Of a stretch of 27,422 bases of DNA, positions 1 through 5,860 are shown one piece after another. The stretch covers positions 1-27,422 of the forward strand of contig JBKOUY010000204.1 of NCBI GenBank assembly GCA_046723645.1, read 5' to 3'. Position 1 is the stretch's first letter, and the number at the start of each line of letters is the position of its first letter. The notes beneath the pieces were generated by a model. It was not told where the DNA came from, did no database searches, and was given only the letters and a program-made list of their open reading frames with translations. This stretch comes from DASQUK01 sp046723645. Its GTDB lineage: Bacteria > Actinomycetota > Acidimicrobiia > Acidimicrobiales > VFJN01. The position numbers and the translations under genes are program-made.

Positions 1-31
1 TGGGACGCCTGGTCGTCATGCGCTGAGCCGC

Positions 32-1033
32 TCACTTGATGGCGAGGGCGTTGGGCGGGCTGGCGACTCCCCCCGGGAGGTTCAGGGGAGCGGACGTGAA
101 CATGAACTCGTGGCGGCCGTCGGCGGCGCAGTCGGCGGCGAGGGCGTCGAGCGCGAACAGCTCGCCGAGTGGCAGGCCCAGCATCGGGATCAGGACCGTG
201 TGGGCGAAGATCTCGTGCAGGCGGACCTGTTCGGTTCGGTACGCCTCGACCTCCTCCCGGGTGAGCCCGGGGCCGAGCGGCCACGCCTCGAATCCAGGAG
301 TGTCGGTGCCAACCGCGGCGACGTGAAGGTTCCAGAGCGTGCGCGCCAGGTCCTCGCCCGGCTCGAACCCCACGGCGACAAGTGTCGAGCGGTCGCCGAG
401 CCGGTCGCGGACGTCGCGGGGCTGGGTCTCGTACCAGCCGACCCAGCCGAATCTCACGAGCAGCACGTCGCCCTCGGCGACCTCGGTCCCTTGGTCGGCC
501 AAGCACGCCGTCAGTTCGGCGGCGGTCACGGCGTCGGGCTCGTCGTAGCGGATCGGCTGGCCCCGGGCGGCACGCCAGCGGGCGACGTCGGCGAGCACGC
601 CGCAACCCACGATGCCGCGCTGCGCCCAGTGGTGGATGCCGTGAGCGCCGTCGTCGACGCCGCCGAAGTGGCCAGTCCCCGGCTGCTCACGCTGCGCCAG
701 CGGGTTGCGGATGTGGCGGAACCCGTCCCACTGACTCGACGACTGGGTGTTCCAGTCGTGCAACACGTCGTCGTGGCCGGTGCTCGTCTCGGACCCCGTC
801 ACTTCGTGGCGGTACCGGGACCGGGTGAACAACGGCGGGTCGGGCAACCCCATAGACCAGTTGAGGGGGAACACCGCACCGCGCTCCACCAGCCGAGCGG
901 CCGCGGCGGCACGCGCCTCTGTCAGCAGGTTGAGACAACCAAAAACGTCGCCACCCGGTCGCCACACGTCCCATGCGGACGCCAGACCGGACCGAACCGG
1001 CAGCGAGTCGTAGTCGGGCAGCGAACTGGGCAT
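32..1033 (-). CDS. Cyclase family (kynurenine-formamidase-like) metal-dependent hydrolase
   Basis: Encodes 333 residues of the cyclase/kynurenine formamidase fold (PF04199 type), metal-dependent amidohydrolases that open or close amide and ester bonds on small carbonyl substrates. Seen: a QWDGFRH segment at about residues 101-107, matching the family's metal-binding loop, followed by an HFGG...DGAHGIHHW stretch and a GCGVLADVARW segment, all in the family order. The ATG at 1033 was chosen because GAGGGG lies 8 nt upstream; the open frame continues further upstream only through the hairpin repeat DNA at 1079-1210, which does not look coding. Length is typical for the longer actinobacterial members. 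The gene stands alone on the minus strand and its stop lies 31 bases from the window edge. The substrate cannot be told from sequence; similar proteins occur near aromatic and steroid catabolic genes, so a link to the steroid locus is possible but unproven. Confidence 0.85.
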   Translation of the reverse strand: MPSSLPDYDSLPVRSGLASAWDVWRPGGDVFGCLNLLTEARAAAAARLVERGAVFPLNWSMGLPDPPLFTRSRYRHEVTGSETSTGHDDVLHDWNTQSSSQWDGFRHIRNPLAQREQPGTGHFGGVDDGAHGIHHWAQRGIVGCGVLADVARWRAARGQPIRYDEPDAVTAAELTACLADQGTEVAEGDVLLVRFGWVGWYETQPRDVRDRLGDRSTLVAVGFEPGEDLARTLWNLHVAAVGTDTPGFEAWPLGPGLTREEVEAYRTEQVRLHEIFAHTVLIPMLGLPLGELFALDALAADCAADGRHEFMFTSAPLNLPGGVASPPNALAIK

Positions 1034-1078
1034 GACGAGTCCCCTCAGCAGATTGACCGGGATTGAGGTGCGCCAACT

Positions 1079-1136
1079 AGTGCGGAGGCCGGGGGCGCCG
1101 CCCCGGCCGATCGCAGGTGGTGCTTTCTGGGCGGGC
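1079..1136. repeat. Intergenic hairpin repeat, copy 1
   Basis: First of two 58-bp direct copies spaced 74 bp apart; only one base differs (T at 1124 against A at 1198). Each copy holds a perfect 8-bp inverted repeat, GGCCGGGG (1087-1094) and CCCCGGCC (1101-1108), with a 6-nt loop, followed by the tail CGATCGCAGGTGGTGC. It lies in the 253-bp gap (1034-1286) between two minus-strand genes. It resembles a REP-type extragenic element; no transposase is visible. Confidence 0.85.
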
Positions 1137-1152
1137 GACGGTGGCGCCATGC

Positions 1153-1210
1153 AGTGCGGAGGCCGGGGGCGCCGCCCCGGCCGATCGCAGGTGGTGCATT
1201 CTGGGCGGGC
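1153..1210. repeat. Intergenic hairpin repeat, copy 2
   Basis: Second copy of the 58-bp element, offset 74 bp from copy 1. Its inverted repeat arms are at 1161-1168 and 1175-1182. On the minus strand it falls between the small zinc-ribbon gene and the cyclase gene, so it could act as a hairpin barrier or transcript end, although no T-run follows. Confidence 0.85.
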
Positions 1211-1286
1211 CGGCGAGCCCCATCGGGGCGTCGCCAACCGCCTAGAATGCATGTTCTGTCAAGTAAGCCACGCCGGCCCGCTCCGG

Positions 1287-1673
1287 TCAGGTAAGCCCGC
1301 CCTTCTCGGCGAAGGGCCGCTGCTCCACCACGGGGCGGGCCGCCGCCAGCAGCCACGCCACCGCATCCCGGAAGTCGGCGGGCGTAGGATCGTCGGCGAG
1401 GTCCCGGTCCACGTCCTCGATGGCCGCCTCGAGGACGTAGAGCCGGTCGTACAGGTCGTCGAGCTCACGGCGGGCGACGATCAGCTCGTGCTCGCTGAGG
1501 CCGACCTCGGTGGCTCGGCGGCGGGCCTGGTAGTCGAGCTGCCGGCAGCTGGGCTTGCAGAACTCCCGCCGGCGGCCCGGTCCGGCCCGCGGGGGCAGGC
1601 CGCGGCCGCACCAGCGGCACCGACTCCCCTGGCCTGATTCCGTGAATTCACGCAATTGCCGCTCGACCGCCAT
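1287..1673 (-). CDS. Small zinc-ribbon-like protein of unknown function
   Basis: 128 residues. The first 50 residues carry CRWCGRG (C19, C22) and FCKPSCRQ (C39, C43), a CxxC...CxxxC pattern flanked by basic residues, consistent with a treble-clef or zinc-ribbon knuckle that could bind nucleic acid. The rest (about residues 60-128) is a charged helical region (ELIVARRELDDLYDRLYVLE) that may form a short coiled coil. Small actinobacterial proteins with this same arrangement are known to me but have no assigned role. The ATG at 1673 is the first methionine downstream of the nested palindrome at 1742-1788; the frame stays open upstream only as a shadow antisense to the ABC ATPase. It is divergent from the ABC operon across a 150-bp gap. 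The function is unknown. Confidence 0.75.
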   Translation of the reverse strand: MAVERQLREFTESGQGSRCRWCGRGLPPRAGPGRRREFCKPSCRQLDYQARRRATEVGLSEHELIVARRELDDLYDRLYVLEAAIEDVDRDLADDPTPADFRDAVAWLLAAARPVVEQRPFAEKGGLT

Positions 1674-1741
1674 GCCACCCGATGGTCGCAGCCCTGGCCC
1701 AGCGGCTCGCGGATGGTCAGGAACCCAAGGTGGGACGCCAT

Positions 1742-1788
1742 TTCCTGGCGCAGGCTTGGTTGCTGAGCAACCGATTCTGCGCCAGGAA
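1742..1788. repeat. Nested 47-bp palindrome in the divergent gap upstream of the ABC operon
   Basis: Outer arms TTCCTGGCGCAG (1742-1753) and CTGCGCCAGGAA (1777-1788) are a perfect 12-bp inverted repeat. Inner arms GGTTGCT (1758-1764) and AGCAACC (1766-1772) are a perfect 7-bp inverted repeat around G1765. The two 4-nt connectors can pair as RNA apart from one C-U mismatch, giving an almost continuous stem. It sits 36 bp before the first ABC gene and 69 bp upstream of the divergent zinc-ribbon gene. It could be an operator for a dimeric regulator or a leader hairpin. Confidence 0.85.
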
Positions 1789-1791
1789 CGC

Positions 1792-1809
1792 CCGGCCCGC
1801 GAGGGCCGG
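1792..1809 (+). repeat. Short hairpin with GCGA tetraloop in the ABC leader
   Basis: CCGGCCC (1792-1798) and GGGCCGG (1803-1809) form a 7-bp perfect stem closed by GCGA, a GNRA-type tetraloop. It begins 3 nt after the 47-bp palindrome and ends 14 nt before the first ABC start codon, so both structures would be in the 5' leader if transcription starts upstream of them. Confidence 0.7.
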
Positions 1810-1823
1810 CGCGCCCACCGGCT

Positions 1824-2810
1824 ATGCCAGACTCGGCGCCGATGCAGCCGACGCCGACCGTGTCCCCGCCGCCGGCGCCACCGGGCGCACCGATCGTGCG
1901 GGCGGCCGACCTTTCGATGACCTACCCGGGCGGCGCCACCGCGCTGGCGGGCTTCACGGTCGACGTGCCACCGGGATCGGTGGGGCTGGTGGGCGCCAAC
2001 GGCGCCGGCAAAACCACCTTGTTCCGCCTGATGCTCGGGCTGATGGAGCCGACCGGAGGGTCGCTCGAGGTCACCGGGCGGCCCGTGGCGTCCGATCCCA
2101 TTGGGATCCGGAGCCGCCTCGGCTACATGCCCGAGCACGACTGCCTGCCGCTCGACCAGTCGGCCGCCGACATCGTTGCGACCTTCGGGGAACTCGCGGG
2201 CCTCCCGGCGCGTGCGGCGCGACAGCGGGCATCCGACATGCTCGACCTGGTGGGCCTCGACGAGGCCCGCTTCCGTCCCGTCGGCGGGTTCTCGACCGGC
2301 ATGCGCCAGCGGACCAAGCTCGCGCAGGCGCTCGTGGCGGATCCCAAGCTGGTGCTCCTCGACGAGCCGACGGCGGGCCTCGACCCTCTCGGCCGCGAGG
2401 ACATGCTCGAACTGGTCGGGCGCCTGACCGGCTTCGGCATCTCCGCCATCCTGGCCACGCACCTGCTCGACGACGTGCAGCGCGTCTGCGAGGACGTCGT
2501 GATGATCGACCGCGGCCGGCTCGTGCTCGCCGGGCCGATCGACAGGCTCATGCAGACCACCGGCGTCATGCGGGTCGAGGTCGGCGGGCGCCCCGCGTCC
2601 GGCCAGGCGCTGGTCGACGCGCTGGAGGCGCGCGGGATCGGGGCCGGGCTGGCCGACGAGCACACGGTCGAGGTCGACACGAGCCAGCACGGCGACGCGG
2701 CGTTCGATGCAGTGCGCGACCTGACGGCGGACCTCGGGCTGCGGCTGTACTCGCTGTCGACGCGCCACCGCTCGCTGGACGACGTCTTCATGCAGGAGGC
2801 CCGCCGGTGA
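1824..2810 (+). CDS. ABC transporter ATP-binding protein 1
   Basis: 328 residues; nucleotide-binding subunit that hydrolyses ATP on the cytoplasmic face to drive an ABC-2 type exporter. Walker A GANGAGKT is at residues 57-64, the signature region is a variant FSTGM (156-160) instead of LSGGQ, Walker B LVLLDEPT is near 176-183, and the H-loop is in ATHLLDD. The variant signature and long C-terminal tail are typical of the NatA/CcmA-like ABC-2 group. Two starts are possible, ATG 1824 and ATG 1842 (residue 7); neither has a clear Shine-Dalgarno, so the start is uncertain by 6 codons. The stop overlaps the next gene's GTG by 3 nt (GTGA). The gene is preceded by the two hairpins at 1742-1809. The transported substrate is unknown. 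Confidence 0.93.
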   Translation: MPDSAPMQPTPTVSPPPAPPGAPIVRAADLSMTYPGGATALAGFTVDVPPGSVGLVGANGAGKTTLFRLMLGLMEPTGGSLEVTGRPVASDPIGIRSRLGYMPEHDCLPLDQSAADIVATFGELAGLPARAARQRASDMLDLVGLDEARFRPVGGFSTGMRQRTKLAQALVADPKLVLLDEPTAGLDPLGREDMLELVGRLTGFGISAILATHLLDDVQRVCEDVVMIDRGRLVLAGPIDRLMQTTGVMRVEVGGRPASGQALVDALEARGIGAGLADEHTVEVDTSQHGDAAFDAVRDLTADLGLRLYSLSTRHRSLDDVFMQEARR

Positions 2811-3712
2811 CCGCGCTGCCGCCGGCCCTGTCGGGCGCGGTCTACGACCGCGGCTACCGGCCCTACGAAGGCCTGCGCGGCGGGCGCCCGGAGGCGCGCT
2901 TCGCCCTGTGGCGGCTGTCGGTGCGGCGCGCCCTCGGCCTGCGCCGCTCGTGGCGCCAGAAGGTGTTTCCCTGGAGCCTCCTGGCGATCGCCACCGTCCC
3001 TGCGATCGTCAACGTGGGCGTCGGCTACGCCGCCCGGGAGAGCCCGGCCGACTTCCGCGACTTCTCGTTCATCACCTACCGGGAGTACGTGGGCGTGTCC
3101 ACGGCCCTGCTGCTGTTCGTGGCGCTCACGGCGCCCGACGTGGTCTGCCCCGATCGCAGCCAGCGCGTGCTCCCGCTGCTGTTCTCACGGCCGTTGACCG
3201 GAGCGGACTACGTCGCAGCCAAGGTGGGCGCCATCGCCGCCATCGTGTTCGGCTTCGGGTTCCTGCCGCAGGTCGTGCTGTTCGTGGGCCAGATGTTCGT
3301 GACCCGGGATGGTGCGCTCAACTACTTCACCGACCACGCCGAGGTGCTGTGGCAGGTGCCCCTGGCGCTGGTGATGCTGGCCGTCTACTACGCGGCGATC
3401 GGCGTGGCCCTCGCCTCGCTCACCGACCGGCGGATCGTGGGCGGCGTCGCGATCCTGGGCCTGGCGCTGGTCACCTCCGGGATCGCAGGCATCTTCGAGG
3501 CCTCCGCCGAGGACGGGACCGCACTGGCGGTGATCAACGTGTTGGCGCTGCCGCTCTCGCTGCGGGACATGATCTTCCTGGGTCACATCAGCGCCGACTC
3601 GGGCCTGTCCGGCGTGTCGGGCGGCGGCGTCCTGGCGGTGACCGCCTACCTGGTCGTGCTGCTCAGCGCCGTGGCGCTGCTGCTGCACCGCTACCGCGAG
3701 GTTGACCTGTGA
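2807..3712 (+). CDS. ABC-2 type transporter permease 1
   Basis: 301 residues; integral membrane partner of the preceding ATPase. The N-terminal cytoplasmic part contains YDRGYRPYEGLRGGR, a motif seen in a family of actinobacterial ABC-2 permeases, then about six hydrophobic segments (for example around residues 54-72, 92-108, 139-160, 186-206, 212-230 and 274-292). The start is GTG 2807, in the GTGA overlap with the upstream stop; the frame is also open upstream, but only as a shadow of the ATPase gene. It ends in a second GTGA overlap with ATPase 2, so translation of the set is probably coupled. The substrate cannot be inferred. Confidence 0.9.
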   Translation: MTALPPALSGAVYDRGYRPYEGLRGGRPEARFALWRLSVRRALGLRRSWRQKVFPWSLLAIATVPAIVNVGVGYAARESPADFRDFSFITYREYVGVSTALLLFVALTAPDVVCPDRSQRVLPLLFSRPLTGADYVAAKVGAIAAIVFGFGFLPQVVLFVGQMFVTRDGALNYFTDHAEVLWQVPLALVMLAVYYAAIGVALASLTDRRIVGGVAILGLALVTSGIAGIFEASAEDGTALAVINVLALPLSLRDMIFLGHISADSGLSGVSGGGVLAVTAYLVVLLSAVALLLHRYREVDL

Positions 3713-4794
3713 CCGCCACGCGTCCCGAGCCGACGCCCCAGCCGGCGCCGCCCGAGCCGCAGCGCTGGCCGCCACCCCCTCCCGCCGTCGGAGGCCCGGA
3801 GGCGCCCCCGACGACCGGCCGGGCCGACGTCTGGCCGCCACCCCCTCCCCCGGCGCCGGCCGCTCCCCTCGACCCGGCCTTCGTGACCGACGCCACCGTC
3901 GCGGTGCAAGGGGTCAGCGTGTGGTTCGGCCAGAAGGTCGCACTGACGGACCTGTCGTGCTCGTTCGGCCCGGGGGTCACCGGCCTCCTCGGGCCCAACG
4001 GCGCCGGCAAGACCACGCTGATGCGGGCGCTCGTCGGGCTGCTGCGGCCCAACGAGGGTGACGTCGCGGTGCTCGAGCGCGATCCCCACACCGACCGGGC
4101 CGTGCAGCGCAGCATCGCGTTGGTGCCGGAGGACGAGGCGGTGCCGGCGGCGCTCAGCGCCCGCCAGCTCGTGCGCTACACGGCGGCGCTGCACCGGGTC
4201 GGCGACCGCGGACTGCCCGACCGGTGCCTGGACACCGTCGGGCTGGTGGACGTGGCCGACCGCAAGGTGCGCGGCTTCAGCAAGGGCATGCGCCAGCGCG
4301 CCAAGATCGCCGCGGCCCTGGTCACGGAGCCGCGCATCCTGGTCCTCGACGAGCCGCTCAACGGCGCCGACCCGATGCAGCGGGTGGCGCTGATCGACCT
4401 CTTCCAGACCCTCGGCCGCCAGGGCCGCACGGTGATCGTCAGCTCGCACGTGCTGCACGAGGTCGAGCGGCTGGCGGGACGGCAGATCGTGATCATCCGT
4501 GGCCGGCTGGCGGCCGCCGGCGACCATCGGGCCATCCGCGACGCGCTGGCCGACCGGCCCCGGTCGGTGTTGGTCCGCACCACGGAGTCCCGCCGGCTGG
4601 CCCGCCAGCTCGTGGCGATGGACGCCGTGCGGGGCGTGACCGTCGACGGCAACTCGATCGTGGTGTCGTCGCCCCGCGCCGGCGAGCTGGCCGAGCTGCT
4701 GCCGGTGGCGGCCCGCGAGGCGGGTGCGCGGCTGCACGAGGTCCGTCCGCTGGACGACTCGCTGGAGAGCGTTTTCCGGGAGCTGCTGCGATGA
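3709..4794 (+). CDS. ABC transporter ATP-binding protein 2 with proline-rich N-terminal extension
   Basis: 361 residues. After an unusual extension of about 60 residues holding two W-polyproline blocks (W20 followed by 5 prolines, W42 followed by 6), a standard nucleotide-binding domain follows: Walker A GPNGAGKT (95-102), signature variant FSKGM (190-194), Walker B ILVLDEPLNGADP from about 213, H-loop SSHVLHE. The extension is encoded by DNA with a 19-bp perfect direct repeat at 3765-3783 and 3831-3849, suggesting growth by internal duplication. GTG 3709 overlaps the permease stop; an internal start after the extension would leave a long gap, so the extended form is preferred. It is probably the partner of permease 2, with which it shares an ATGA junction, though a four-subunit heteromeric exporter is also possible. 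Confidence 0.92.
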   Translation: MTATRPEPTPQPAPPEPQRWPPPPPAVGGPEAPPTTGRADVWPPPPPPAPAAPLDPAFVTDATVAVQGVSVWFGQKVALTDLSCSFGPGVTGLLGPNGAGKTTLMRALVGLLRPNEGDVAVLERDPHTDRAVQRSIALVPEDEAVPAALSARQLVRYTAALHRVGDRGLPDRCLDTVGLVDVADRKVRGFSKGMRQRAKIAAALVTEPRILVLDEPLNGADPMQRVALIDLFQTLGRQGRTVIVSSHVLHEVERLAGRQIVIIRGRLAAAGDHRAIRDALADRPRSVLVRTTESRRLARQLVAMDAVRGVTVDGNSIVVSSPRAGELAELLPVAAREAGARLHEVRPLDDSLESVFRELLR

Positions 4795-5576
4795 GCGAGG
4801 CGACGGCCGCGAGGGTGACGGGGCCGGCCGGCCGGCGCCTGCCGGCCCCGTTCACCGCGCTGGTCGGCTACACGCTGCGCGCCTGCCTGCCGGCCCGCCG
4901 CTGGTTCGGGGTCCTGTTGCCCTGCGCCGGTGCGTTGCTGTTCGGCTGGCTCTCGGCCAGTGACTCCCGCAGCGCCGAGGCGGCGTTCGGCGACGTCGCC
5001 GAGATCGGGCTGTTCGGACTGGTGCTGCCGCTGACGTGCCTGGTCATCGGCGACGCCGTGCTCGGGGCCGACATCCGGGCCGGCACGTTCCCGCTCACGT
5101 GGCTGTCGCCAGTCGGGTTCGGAACGATCGTCGCCGGGCGCTGGCTGGGCGGCTGGATCGTCGCGCTGGTCAGCCTGGTGCCGGCCCTGGTCCTGGCCAC
5201 GGTCGTGGCCGGCATCCCCGAGGGGGCAGCGGCCATGGCCATCGCCGGCGCCGCCGGATCGGCCGCCTACATCGGGCTGTTCGTCATGATCGGGTCCGCG
5301 GTCCGCCGCGCCGCCGTGTGGTCCCTGGCCGTGGTGTTCCTCGGCGAGCGGCTGCTGGGGGGCGTGCTGTCCGGGATCGCCCAGATCTCGCCGATGTGGG
5401 AGGCGCAGCAGGTGTACGCGGGGCTCGCCGACGACGACGGGGGCTGGCGGCTGCTGCGCGGCGGCACCCCCAACGGGTGGAGCGCGGTGGTCCGCCTGGT
5501 GATCGTGACGCTCGTGACGCTGGCGGTGGCGTCGTGGCGCATCCGCCACCTCAAGCCCACCGGCGGCGACGAGTAA
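4791..5576 (+). CDS. ABC transporter permease 2
   Basis: 261 residues, largely hydrophobic, with about six membrane segments (for example around residues 40-58, 74-94, 105-128, 133-150, 155-175 and 240-255 by eye). It starts at ATG 4791 in an ATGA overlap with ATPase 2; the upstream open frame is a shadow. It resembles small ABC-2 type permeases more by topology and context than by any distinctive motif. It is the last gene of the four-gene coupled operon and is followed by a strong hairpin at 5580-5618. The substrate is unknown. Confidence 0.88.
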   Translation: MSEATAARVTGPAGRRLPAPFTALVGYTLRACLPARRWFGVLLPCAGALLFGWLSASDSRSAEAAFGDVAEIGLFGLVLPLTCLVIGDAVLGADIRAGTFPLTWLSPVGFGTIVAGRWLGGWIVALVSLVPALVLATVVAGIPEGAAAMAIAGAAGSAAYIGLFVMIGSAVRRAAVWSLAVVFLGERLLGGVLSGIAQISPMWEAQQVYAGLADDDGGWRLLRGGTPNGWSAVVRLVIVTLVTLAVASWRIRHLKPTGGDE

Positions 5577-5579
5577 CCC

Positions 5580-5618
5580 GACCCCGGGGGCACCGGGTAC
5601 TGGTCGGCCCCGGGGGTC
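5580..5618 (+). terminator. Candidate terminator hairpin after the ABC operon
   Basis: GACCCCGGGGGC (5580-5591) and GCCCCGGGGGTC (5607-5618) form a 12-bp stem with one mismatch and a 15-nt loop, starting 4 bases after the permease stop. There is no T-run, as is common in GC-rich actinobacteria, so termination is inferred from strength and position. Confidence 0.55.
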
Positions 5619-5621
5619 CAC

Positions 5622-5627
5622 TAGCCT
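5622..5627 (+). promoter_or_regulatory. Candidate -10 element for the riboswitch-gcvP transcript
   Basis: TAGCCT fits the actinobacterial TANNNT -10 pattern. It lies just after the ABC hairpin and about 7 nt before a plausible start of transcription near 5634, a few bases upstream of the riboswitch. No convincing -35 box was seen. Confidence 0.4.
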
Positions 5628-5640
5628 GGACGGCGCTGAC

Positions 5641-5761
5641 GACCCCCCGTGGGAGAGACCTGGCGGCCGGAGTGGATTCGGTGGTCGGGCGCCGAAGGGG
5701 CAACCACCCCGGAACCTCTCAGGCACAAGGGACCGCAGGGGTGAGGCAGCTCTGGAGCTGC
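5641..5761 (+). promoter_or_regulatory. Glycine riboswitch, single aptamer
   Basis: The conserved blocks of the glycine aptamer (gcvT element) appear in order: GGGAGAG (5651-5657), GCGCCGAAGGGGCAA (5689-5703), CCTCTCAGGCACAAGGGACC (5715-5734) and CTCTGGAG (5750-5757). GAGAG pairs with CTCTC to form the core stem. Only one GCCGAAGGGGCAA core is present, so this is a singlet rather than the classic tandem pair. The 3' edge forms a short hairpin, GCAGCTC (5746-5752) with GAGCTGC (5755-5761). It lies about 100 nt before gcvP, a glycine-cleavage gene, which is the expected target: glycine binding normally switches such genes on. Confidence 0.93.
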
Positions 5762-5860
5762 AAGCCGTGGCGACAGAGGGGGTGCACGTCGCTGGGACCC
5801 TCAGGGCGACCTGTGACCGAGAAGCGCCAACGACCACCACCAAACCCTCTGGAGCATGCC

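Noticed and set aside
1..26. Plus-strand reading GRLVVMR followed by a stop at 24-26, possibly the end of a gene entering from the left
   Set aside because: Only seven codons are visible, with no recognisable motif; a chance frame cannot be excluded.
1244..1257. AGAATGCATGTTCT-like inverted repeat resembling a LexA or KstR site
   Set aside because: It misses one fixed base of the actinobacterial GAAC-N4-GTTC pattern and has the wrong spacing for KstR; it is also about 210 bp from the nearest downstream start.
1682..2806. Long plus-strand open frame upstream of permease 1
   Set aside because: It runs antiparallel in codon character to the real ATPase gene in another frame and has low-complexity R/A/G composition; only the part from GTG 2807 is coding.
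5762..5850. A possible second glycine aptamer, because of CCCTCAGGGCGACC in this stretch
   Set aside because: The GCCGAAGGGGCAA core and the matching GAGAG strand are absent, so it is not a functional second aptamer as far as can be seen.
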